Positions 1 through 5,133 of a DNA stretch of 5,133 nt are shown here, piece by piece. A program made the position numbers and the translations under genes. The DNA comes from an uncultured Eubacteriales bacterium (lineage in GTDB: Bacteria; Bacillota; Clostridia; Christensenellales; Aristaeellaceae), in assembly GCA_900548125.1 (NCBI GenBank), contig URJN01000169.1, positions 1-5,133 of the forward strand. The letters run 5' to 3'. A model generated the notes under the pieces. It made no database searches. It saw only the letters and a program-made list of their open reading frames with translations, and was not told the origin of the DNA. Positions within the stretch are counted from its first letter, which is position 1; the number at the start of each line of letters is the position of its first letter.

Positions 1-68
1 ATGCGCGTGAGCGCCGCCGGCAATATGCCCTTACAGGGCTTAGTCAAACCACCGGCTAAGCCGGTGGT
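1..68. mobile_element. Possible terminal remnant of an IS200/IS605-like element (tandem hairpins)
   Basis: Two adjacent hairpins are visible. The first is a 5-bp stem, GCCCT (27-31) with AGGGC (35-39) and loop TAC. The second is a 9-bp stem, ACCACCGGC (48-56) with GCCGGTGGT (60-68) and loop TAA. The layout, a small GCCCT/AGGGC hairpin followed by a CCACCGGC-type hairpin, resembles from memory the ends of IS200/IS605-family elements in clostridial genomes. Elements of that family carry subterminal hairpins and lack terminal inverted repeats. No transposase is present in the window, so this would be the outer end of an element lying to the left, or a solo palindromic repeat. The sequence shows the hairpins directly; the IS assignment is recall-based inference. 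Confidence 0.35.
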
Positions 69-84
69 CATGATTTTCTGTTTT
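48..84 (+). terminator. Possible intrinsic terminator ahead of the capA-like gene
   Basis: A GC-rich 9-bp perfect stem with a TAA loop (48-68) is followed by CATGATTTTCTGTTTT, a T-rich but interrupted tract. It could end transcription coming from the left and insulate the downstream promoter. The T tract starts several bases after the stem, so termination may be weak. The same hairpin could instead be a mobile-element end. Confidence 0.4.
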
Positions 85-106
85 CTATGTATTGCATGTG
101 ATATTG

Positions 107-115
107 TGATATACT
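107..115 (+). promoter_or_regulatory. Probable extended -10 promoter for the capA-like operon
   Basis: TGATATACT fits the extended -10 pattern TGnTATAnT, with one mismatch from TATAAT. It lies in an AT-rich stretch 48 bases before the chosen start codon at 163. No good -35 is present at 16-18 bp spacing, which is tolerated in extended -10 promoters. TTGCAT at 92-97 is too close, with a 12-bp spacer. The assignment rests on motif and position only. Confidence 0.4.
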
Positions 116-148
116 ATTTAAAACAGGGTTTTATACGGATTTCATCTG

Positions 149-156
149 AAAGGAGG
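149..156 (+). promoter_or_regulatory. Shine-Dalgarno site that fixes the capA-like start
   Basis: AAAGGAGG lies 6 bases before the ATG at 163. It is an almost ideal anti-16S match. It decides against the upstream in-frame ATG codons, which would add a non-conserved N-terminal extension running through the hairpin region. Confidence 0.9.
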
Positions 157-162
157 AACGCC

Positions 163-1452
163 ATGAAAAAGAGACGAAGAAGCAGACTGTCTGTCGGAAC
201 GATTGTCATGCTTGTGCTGACAGCCTGTGTTCTTGCGGCAACGGCGGCGTTCCTCTTTTTGATTGCGGGGGATGGCGTGTATGAACGAGCGTATGCCGCG
301 TTCAATCTGCTCGCTGAAACGCAGAAGCCGACGGATGCTCCCTCACCTGAACCGACAATAAAGCCTCTTGATACGCCTGCGGCAACGGTGATGCCGACAG
401 CTGAACCGACCGCAGAACCGACGCCGTCGCCCGTCTTGACGACATTCACGCTCGCTGCGGCGGGAACGGTTTATGCGCCCAAAGCCATCCGCGAAAGCGC
501 GCAGGAGAGCGGCGGTCACTATGATTTTTCATCTGTGCTGAATGGAATAGGCGATACGCTCAGCGCGGCAGACTTAGCCATCGTTACGCTTGAAACGACA
601 ACGGCGGGGCGCGAAAAGGGTTACGGCAATTATAATACGACGCCGGAGATTCTCGATGCGCTTCGTGCGTGCGGCGTGGATTTGGTCGCGCTGGCGACGG
701 AACGCGCGTTGGAGCGGGGATATGACGGGTTGGATTTGACCCTCAGCGAGCTGACCAGCCGTTCGCTGGCGTATGCGGGCGTTTACCCATACAGCGAAAA
801 CGGAAGCGCGACGATGATGAATATAAACGGCGTACAGGTCGCCGTGCTTGCGTATTCTTACGGCTTGAGTGATGAGGGAAAAGCGCAGACGAAAAACGAT
901 TCCCGCGGCGTGCTTGCGCTGATAGATGCGCAGAAAATGGCGCAGGATATCACACGTGCGCGAGTAGACGGCGCAAACGTCGTTATCGTTCTGCCGCATT
1001 GGGGAACAAAAAACCGCGCGGAAACGCCGGAAAGCGTGCGTGTGTTGGCGAATACGCTGGCGCAGGCGGGAGCAGACGTCATCCTTGGTACACATCCGAA
1101 CGTCGCGCAGGGCGTTGAACGGATTCATACTGTCCGTTCGGATGGACTGACCTATGAAACGGTCGTCTGTTATTCGCTGGGCTGCCTTCTGACGGATGCG
1201 CGGAGCAGCGAAAACACGGCGGGTATGGCGGTGAACCTGACGCTCGTTTATGATTCAAACACCCGCCGTGCCTATCCGGGCGAAATGAAAATCACGCCTT
1301 TGTATATTGCCAGCCAGCGCAAGGACGGAAAGAACGTCTATCGCGTGGTCGATGCGGAGGATGAGCAGGCACTTTCCAAGCTGACGATTGCAGAGCAGCA
1401 GGCAGCTGCGCAGGCGGTTCTGCGGGTCAGACAGGCGGTAAAGGGAGAATGA
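163..1452 (+). CDS. CapA-like (PGA_cap fold) membrane-anchored protein with degenerate active-site motifs
   Basis: The 429-residue product starts with a basic stretch (MKKRRRSR) and a hydrophobic segment at about residues 12-35. This would place the rest outside the cell as a single-pass anchored protein. An LTAC lipobox-like motif lies within it (residues 19-22), but the hydrophobic run continues well past the Cys, so a transmembrane anchor is more likely. A Pro/Thr/Glu-rich linker (about 55-92) leads to a CapA-type domain (about 94-385). Family signatures are recognisable: TLE (142-144), HWG (279-281), aGAD-IlGtHP (about 302-312) and YSLG (337-340). CapA proteins belong to the poly-gamma-glutamate synthesis/retention family, which has a calcineurin-like phosphoesterase fold. 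Several usual metal-site residues are replaced here: GD by GT (101-102), NLE by TLE, the NNH-containing motif by ATERALERG (178-186), HPH by HPN (311-313) and GN by GC (340-341). Catalysis is therefore doubtful and a role in PGA synthesis should not be assumed. It is co-transcribed with the P1 peptidase downstream. Fold assignment is firm; function is open. Confidence 0.85.
   Translation: MKKRRRSRLSVGTIVMLVLTACVLAATAAFLFLIAGDGVYERAYAAFNLLAETQKPTDAPSPEPTIKPLDTPAATVMPTAEPTAEPTPSPVLTTFTLAAAGTVYAPKAIRESAQESGGHYDFSSVLNGIGDTLSAADLAIVTLETTTAGREKGYGNYNTTPEILDALRACGVDLVALATERALERGYDGLDLTLSELTSRSLAYAGVYPYSENGSATMMNINGVQVAVLAYSYGLSDEGKAQTKNDSRGVLALIDAQKMAQDITRARVDGANVVIVLPHWGTKNRAETPESVRVLANTLAQAGADVILGTHPNVAQGVERIHTVRSDGLTYETVVCYSLGCLLTDARSSENTAGMAVNLTLVYDSNTRRAYPGEMKITPLYIASQRKDGKNVYRVVDAEDEQALSKLTIAEQQAAAQAVLRVRQAVKGE
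322..438 (+). repeat. Low-complexity Pro/Thr/Glu linker coding repeat
   Basis: This stretch encodes the flexible spacer of the CapA-like protein, approximately residues 54-92, with recurring (P/A)EPT units. At DNA level GAACCGAC occurs three times (349-356, 403-410, 415-422). Such linkers typically carry an extracellular domain across the cell wall. Repeat number could vary between strains through slippage, which is an inference. Confidence 0.6.
1440..1447 (+). promoter_or_regulatory. Ribosome binding site inside the end of the capA-like gene
   Basis: AAAGGGAG lies 7 bases before the ATG at 1455 but only 1 base before the ATG at 1449 that overlaps the upstream stop (ATGA, 1449-1452). The spacing favours 1455 as the true start of the peptidase, although the overlap could also permit re-initiation at 1449. 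Confidence 0.7.
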
Positions 1453-1454
1453 CG

Positions 1455-2501
1455 ATGAACAAAAAGAGAATCGCGGATTACGGTATTCAAATCGGCTGCA
1501 TGAAAAAGGGCAAACTCAATAAGATTACGGATGTGCCGGGCGTGCGCGTGGGGCATGCAACCCTTTGCGACGAGCATCATCATACCGGCGTGACGGTCAT
1601 TCTTCCGTGCGAGGATAATATGTTTGCCAAAAAGCTGACGGCGGCGAGCTTTGTACTCAATGGATTCGGAAAAACGCAGGGACTGGTTCAAATTGATGAG
1701 CTGGGAACGCTGGAAACGCCGATTGCGCTGACGAACACGCTCAACGTCGGTCTGGTTCATGATGCGCTGGTCAGCGTGATGGCGGAGCGGTGCAAGGCGG
1801 ATCGTGTGCCGATGTATTCCATCAATCCGGTTGTTGGAGAATGCAACGATGCGCAGCTCAACGACATTGTCGACCGCCCCGTCCATAAGGAGCATGTCCG
1901 CGCTGCGATTGAAAGCGCTTGTGTGGATTTTGACGAAGGGGATGTCGGCGCAGGCGCGGGCACAGTCTGCCACGGCTTAAAGGGCGGCATCGGTTCGGCG
2001 TCGCGCATCATTGAAATCGCGGGCAAGCCCTATACAATTGGCGTGCTGGTGCAGAGTAATCACGGCTGTCTGGAGGAGCTGACGGTCAATGGGCGGAGGC
2101 TGGGTGAGGAAATTATTGCCAGACGGAACGCCGAGCCGATTCCTGAACCGAATGACCGCGGTTCAATCATGATGGTTACGGCAACGGATCTGCCGGTTTC
2201 GGACAGACAGCTTCGGCGAATCATCAAGCGGTGCAGCGTCGGCTTGGCGCGCTGCGGTTCGTATTTCGGACACGGAAGCGGCGACGTGATGATTGGCTTT
2301 ACAACGGCGAACCGTATGCCCGCGGGAGGCATGCATCGAGTCCTTACCCAGCAGGTGCTGACGGAACACACGCTTGAGCTGGCGTTCCGCGCGATTGCGG
2401 AAGCGACGCAGGAGGCTGTGCTGAACTCGCTCAGCTGTGCGGATGATGTCAAGGCGGCAGATGGAAGGGTTTTTGAAGGAATTGGAAAGTATCTGCCGTA
2501 A
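1455..2501 (+). CDS. P1 family (DmpA/BapA-type, S58) self-processing aminopeptidase
   Basis: The product is 348 residues from the ATG at 1455, a normal length for the family; starting at the overlapping ATG at 1449 would add two residues. P1-family enzymes are N-terminal nucleophile hydrolases. The precursor cleaves itself before a serine or threonine, and that residue becomes the nucleophile of the beta chain. Known members release N-terminal residues from peptides, including D-amino-acid (DmpA) and beta-amino-acid (BapA) substrates. Family signatures in order: ITDVPGVRVGHAT (24-36), GTLETPIALTNT (84-95), PVVGECND (125-132), GAGTVCHGLKGGIGSASR (167-184), VQSNHG (199-204), the likely cleavage site DRG/SIMMVTATD with nucleophile Ser237 after Gly236, and GHGSGD (272-277). 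Asn202 in VQSNHG probably matches the conserved oxyanion-hole asparagine. No signal peptide is seen, so it should be cytoplasmic. It follows the CapA-like gene in one operon. The family is clear; the substrate cannot be read from sequence, and a D- or beta-linked peptide preference is only a family-based possibility. Confidence 0.93.
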   Translation: MNKKRIADYGIQIGCMKKGKLNKITDVPGVRVGHATLCDEHHHTGVTVILPCEDNMFAKKLTAASFVLNGFGKTQGLVQIDELGTLETPIALTNTLNVGLVHDALVSVMAERCKADRVPMYSINPVVGECNDAQLNDIVDRPVHKEHVRAAIESACVDFDEGDVGAGAGTVCHGLKGGIGSASRIIEIAGKPYTIGVLVQSNHGCLEELTVNGRRLGEEIIARRNAEPIPEPNDRGSIMMVTATDLPVSDRQLRRIIKRCSVGLARCGSYFGHGSGDVMIGFTTANRMPAGGMHRVLTQQVLTEHTLELAFRAIAEATQEAVLNSLSCADDVKAADGRVFEGIGKYLP

Positions 2502-2555
2502 GCGTTGGCTGTTTGCGGTGCGCTTTCAACCTTGCACACGATAGAATTGAATAGA

Positions 2556-2614
2556 AAACCGGAATACAGGTGCGGAGCGAGGGATCCCTTCGCTTTGTGC
2601 CTGTATTCCGGTTT
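2556..2614. terminator. Long hairpin terminator between convergent genes
   Basis: AAACCGGAATACAGG (2556-2570) and CCTGTATTCCGGTTT (2600-2614) form a perfect 15-bp inverted repeat. In the plus-strand RNA the helix continues without a bulge to a 3-nt AUC loop at 2584-2586, giving 28 pairs, five of them G.U. Downstream of the stem, the minus-strand transcript has TTTTCTATTC and the plus-strand transcript has TTTGATTTAT. It therefore probably ends both the peptidase operon (stop at 2501) and the metallophosphoesterase operon (stop at 2618). It is longer than a typical intrinsic terminator, so it could also be a dispersed palindromic repeat reused as a terminator. The rest of the intergenic region, 2502-2555, shows nothing further. 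Confidence 0.75.
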
Positions 2615-2617
2615 GAT

Positions 2618-3235
2618 TTATGTTGGATTGCTGACCGTTTTTTCGGGAATATCCAGAAAATAATGTCCGCAGGCGTTGATGACCGTCGTCTCTCCGTGAT
2701 GGCGGACACGTTTGAAATCAAAGCGATAGCTCTGGTGAACATGTCCGTGACACATGTATTGCGGGTGATACTTGTCCATTACGTCGAGGAAAGCGGCAAA
2801 GCCCGTATGCGCCAAATCCTTGTCGTCGCCCAGATTCAGCGCGGGAGAATGCGTCAGCAGGATGTCGATGCCGCCGCTTCGCCAGAGCTTAAAGCGCAGA
2901 CGACCGACCCGCGCACGCATCTGCTTTTCGGTATATTGGTTGATGCCGTTGTTGTAGCGCATGGAGCCGCCCAGCCCGAGGATGCGGATACCTTTGTAAG
3001 TGTATATGGTATCTTCGATACAGATGCAGCCCTCCGGCGGTGCGGAGGCGTACCGGTCGTCGTGGTTGCCGTGGATATACAAAATCGGCGCGGGGGTAAA
3101 GCAGGTGAGAAAAGAAAGATAGGAGGCGGGCAGATCCCCACAGGACAGAACCAGTTCAACGCCTTCCAGCTTTCGTTTGTCCAGATGCTCCCAGAGCGTC
3201 GGCTCTGCCTTGTCGGCGATGAGCAGGATTTTCAT
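2618..3235 (-). CDS. Calcineurin-like metallophosphoesterase family protein
   Basis: The product is 205 residues from the ATG whose first base is at 3235. Almost the whole chain is a calcineurin-like phosphoesterase domain, expected to use two metal ions to hydrolyse a phosphomono- or phosphodiester in the cytoplasm. Visible motifs are Asp8 in MKILLIAD, CGD (32-34), HGNHD (55-59), LTHS (127-130) and HGHVH (163-167). The DxH motif that usually opens the fold has Ala10 in place of His (DKA). My recollection is that related clostridial proteins also vary here, so this is probably a subfamily trait rather than damage. No signal peptide or membrane segment is present. The start was chosen because the protein then begins at the conserved MKILL strand and the Shine-Dalgarno has 9-base spacing; the alternative ATG at 3244 abuts that site. 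It is translationally coupled to the ParB-like/BMP gene upstream. The substrate is unknown. Confidence 0.88.
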   Translation of the reverse strand: MKILLIADKAEPTLWEHLDKRKLEGVELVLSCGDLPASYLSFLTCFTPAPILYIHGNHDDRYASAPPEGCICIEDTIYTYKGIRILGLGGSMRYNNGINQYTEKQMRARVGRLRFKLWRSGGIDILLTHSPALNLGDDKDLAHTGFAAFLDVMDKYHPQYMCHGHVHQSYRFDFKRVRHHGETTVINACGHYFLDIPEKTVSNPT

Positions 3236-3240
3236 TGGAA

Positions 3241-5133
3241 TCATCCTTTCCTGACATTCTGGGCTTCGGTAGCGGCGCGGATTCCCTGGAGGGAGACAAG
3301 ACCCTTGGCAACGTCGTTCAATTCGCTCAGCGAGGGGATGCGTCCGACAACATTGGAGGAGAGGTAATCCATGCCGATGATTTCCTGCGGGGTCAGGGCG
3401 ACGTCGGATTCTACGCGGATAACGCCGCTTTGGTCGGCAATCGGACCGACAAACGGCAGGAACGCGCCGGAACGGATGCGCTCGTGCAGCAAATCGACGA
3501 GCCTTTGTGTCCGTGTGGGCAGACGCTGGGAGCAGATGAGGTCGATGGCGTCGGTGGACATGCCCATGTAATATGCCATGGCGCGGTCGGCGTTATGTTC
3601 GCCTTCGTCGCCCCACGCGCCGGTCAAAATACTGCGGACAATGCCCTGATAGAGCTTACCCCAGCCCCAAACGGGCATGGCAAGGTTGGAAATAACGCCG
3701 TCCTGCTCATGATACAGCCCGAACGCGCGGGATTCCAGATGCGGTGCGCTGATGTCGCGGCTGGAAATGATGTGTACGCCGCGCGCAGCGAGGGCGGCTT
3801 CCGGATTATGCCCGGGGATGGTGGACCATTCCAGCTCGATTTTCGCGCGGGGATTGACGAGCTGTGCGCCAAGCGCAAAGGCGTTGACGGAAGCCGGCGT
3901 GCCGTAGATGGGGTAGTCGGCAATGTAGCCAATGCTGTCCCCCTCGGACAGGGCAGCGGCGATGGCACCGAGGATAAACTTGGCTTCATAGATGCGCAGA
4001 TAGTAACTGCGGACATTGTGATAGCTGGCGAGGACGGAGCAGTTCAGAATTTTTGCATTCGGGTGTGCGGCGCACTGACGGATGCAGGCGTCGAGGAAAA
4101 CGGGCGATGCGGCAAAAATGACGTCGTATCCATCGGCGATGAATTGTTCAATGACCGATTCGGCGTCCGCCTGCGAAACGTTTTCGCTGCAAACCGTTTC
4201 TACGCGCGAGCCGAATGTATCCTCAAGAGCTTTTCTGCCCAGCTCATGCCAATAGGACCAGCCGGAATCCTGCGGCGAACGGTTATAGAGGAACGCACAG
4301 CGAACCTTCTGGGGAGGTCTGCGCCAGACGGATTGCAAAAGCCCCTGCTGCTTTTCGGTCGGGTGGGAGAGAAGCACGGCGGGTTTGTTTGCGCCCGCAA
4401 CGACGAACTCCGACCAGATGCTTGCAATCTCCTGCTTAAATTCGTTGGGGCTTTTATCGACGCTGTCATTATAACCAAAGACCTCCAGATAGGTCAGCAG
4501 CGCATCGCAGGCGGGCATGGGCGGCTGTGAGCCTGCCTGAGAATTGTATGCCTGCTGGAAGCGGTAGAAGCAGGACTGGAAGTCAAACAGCTCTTCCGGC
4601 GTCCATTTTACGCCCGGTGTTTTGCCCATCAGCTCATACAGTCGGGCGAAGCGTCCCTCGTGGGAGAAGTAGATGAAGTTAATCTTCGTATCGGCGTAGA
4701 AGCTCAAAAACTCCTGATAGATGCGATAGCGTTCGCTGTCCTCCGGCTCGGGCAGGACGCGCGTAACGTTCGCTTCGATATTTACGGCGTCGAGTCTGCG
4801 CATGACGCTTACGCGCTTGTTGCCCTCGACGATATAAAACCGATTGTAATATTCCAGCGCGACGATGGGCTGGCGCAGACCGTCCTCAATAATGCCGTCA
4901 TAGAGAGTTGCCCATTTATTTGCAAATTCGGAATCTGCTTCGAGCAGCGGCAGAAAACTGCGGGAGAATGCGGTTGTGCGTCCTTTTGTTGCTGTTCCGG
5001 CAATCTGATCCAGCGCAATCTCCGCCAATCCGAGCGGAACCTGCGTCAGCTGATTCAGCTTGGGTTCAAGCTCGGCAAGAACGGGCAGGTAAGGGTCCTT
5101 GCCGCGCGATTCCAGCGCATGCAGCTCCTTAAC
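3241..5133 (-). CDS. ParB-like domain / BMP (PnrA-type) ligand-binding domain fusion protein, 5' end outside window
   Basis: The frame is open to the right edge, so 630 residues are seen and the start is missing. The TTG at 5028 has no ribosome binding site and is not the start. In visible numbering, residues about 36-126 resemble a ParB/Srx-type N-terminal domain: a LDQI...GR...F opening, then GLRQPIVALEYYNRFYIVEGNKRV (85-108), comparable to ParB's 'G..qPI.V......y.iv.GerR' pattern. Residues 127-276 are a probably helical linker with no domain I recognise. Residues about 277-600 match the BMP family of nucleoside/lipoprotein binding proteins (PnrA, TmpC, Med): AFLYN...DSGWSYWHELG (280-298), DGYDVIFAASPVFLDA (334-349), IGYIADYPI (401-409), AFALGAQLVNPRAKIELEW (418-436), FLPFVGPI.DQ.G (558-570) and GMDYLSSNVVGRIP (587-600). 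Typical BMP proteins are secreted; the visible N terminus is soluble and no signal peptide is seen, though the true N terminus is outside. Databases may label this a BMP transporter component, but the fusion suggests an intracellular ligand-responsive protein. It overlaps the phosphoesterase gene downstream. Confidence 0.85.
   Translation of the reverse strand, partial: VKELHALESRGKDPYLPVLAELEPKLNQLTQVPLGLAEIALDQIAGTATKGRTTAFSRSFLPLLEADSEFANKWATLYDGIIEDGLRQPIVALEYYNRFYIVEGNKRVSVMRRLDAVNIEANVTRVLPEPEDSERYRIYQEFLSFYADTKINFIYFSHEGRFARLYELMGKTPGVKWTPEELFDFQSCFYRFQQAYNSQAGSQPPMPACDALLTYLEVFGYNDSVDKSPNEFKQEIASIWSEFVVAGANKPAVLLSHPTEKQQGLLQSVWRRPPQKVRCAFLYNRSPQDSGWSYWHELGRKALEDTFGSRVETVCSENVSQADAESVIEQFIADGYDVIFAASPVFLDACIRQCAAHPNAKILNCSVLASYHNVRSYYLRIYEAKFILGAIAAALSEGDSIGYIADYPIYGTPASVNAFALGAQLVNPRAKIELEWSTIPGHNPEAALAARGVHIISSRDISAPHLESRAFGLYHEQDGVISNLAMPVWGWGKLYQGIVRSILTGAWGDEGEHNADRAMAYYMGMSTDAIDLICSQRLPTRTQRLVDLLHERIRSGAFLPFVGPIADQSGVIRVESDVALTPQEIIGMDYLSSNVVGRIPSLSELNDVAKGLVSLQGIRAATEAQNVRKG
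3245..3252 (-). promoter_or_regulatory. Ribosome binding site embedded in the end of the upstream gene
   Basis: On the minus strand AGGAAAGG (3252 to 3245) lies inside the last codons of the ParB-like/BMP gene, whose TGA stop is at 3243-3241. It is 9 bases from the ATG at 3235 and directly abuts the ATG at 3244. This favours 3235 as the phosphoesterase start and implies translational coupling of the two genes. Confidence 0.7.

Noticed and set aside
1..162. N-terminal extension of the capA-like frame from an ATG at the window edge
   Set aside because: The segment runs through hairpins and a promoter-like AT-rich region, and a near-ideal ribosome binding site serves the ATG at 163, after which a normal anchor sequence begins.
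226..228. Lipoprotein processing at Cys22 (LTAC) of the capA-like protein
   Set aside because: The motif fits a lipobox, but the hydrophobic segment continues about 13 residues beyond the Cys, which is more like a transmembrane anchor; kept only as an alternative.
574..1128. 184-codon minus-strand open frame inside the capA-like gene
   Set aside because: Its product is Arg/His-rich without domain features, typical of an antisense shadow of GC-rich coding DNA.
1338..1973. 211-codon minus-strand open frame spanning the capA-like/peptidase junction
   Set aside because: It is antisense to two well-supported genes and has no recognisable protein features.
2570..3367. 265-codon plus-strand open frame across the phosphoesterase
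   Set aside because: It starts inside the hairpin and is antisense to intact phosphoesterase motifs on the minus strand; it is a shadow frame.
3235..4530. 431-codon plus-strand open frame
   Set aside because: It lies entirely antisense to the ParB-like/BMP gene and its product matches no family I recognise, while the opposite strand shows continuous family motifs.
5026..5028. TTG as the start of the ParB-like/BMP protein
   Set aside because: The frame continues open for 35 more codons to the window edge with protein-like sequence, and no ribosome binding site precedes the TTG.

Overview
The window holds four protein-coding genes arranged as two convergent pairs. Moderately GC-rich coding DNA, strong AGGAGG-type ribosome binding sites, ATGA gene overlaps and the protein families all suggest a Bacillota genome, most likely an anaerobic gut-type clostridium of the Oscillospiraceae/Lachnospiraceae sort. 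This placement is inferred from style and families, not from a marker gene.

Left edge (1-162): a non-coding leader. It contains two small adjacent hairpins (27-39 and 48-68) followed by a T-rich stretch. These resemble a terminator or the end of an IS200/IS605-like element. A probable extended -10 promoter (107-115) and a near-perfect Shine-Dalgarno (149-156) follow.

Plus-strand pair (163-2501): a membrane-anchored CapA-like (PGA_cap fold) protein, then a P1-family (DmpA/BapA type, MEROPS S58) self-processing aminopeptidase. They overlap at ATGA and are almost certainly co-transcribed. The CapA-like protein keeps the fold signatures but has lost many of the family's conserved metal-site residues, so it may be a binding protein or pseudo-enzyme rather than a phosphoesterase-like catalyst.

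Convergence (2502-2617): a short intergenic region dominated by a bulge-free 28-bp hairpin with a 3-nt loop (2556-2614). It probably acts as a bidirectional terminator. Its pairing is complete only in the plus-strand transcript, where five G.U wobbles fill the inner stem.

Minus-strand pair (5133 to 2618): the upstream gene enters from outside the window, with its 5' end missing, and encodes a multidomain protein. A ParB/Srx-like N-terminal domain with an EGNKRVSV box is joined through a helical linker to a BMP/PnrA-type nucleoside-binding-protein domain. A small calcineurin-like metallophosphoesterase follows directly, with its ribosome binding site embedded in the end of the upstream gene. 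The ParB-like/BMP fusion coupled to a phosphoesterase is the most interesting system here. It looks like an intracellular ligand sensor rather than a transporter component, but its function is not established.

No tRNA, rRNA, CRISPR array, intact transposase or phage gene was seen.
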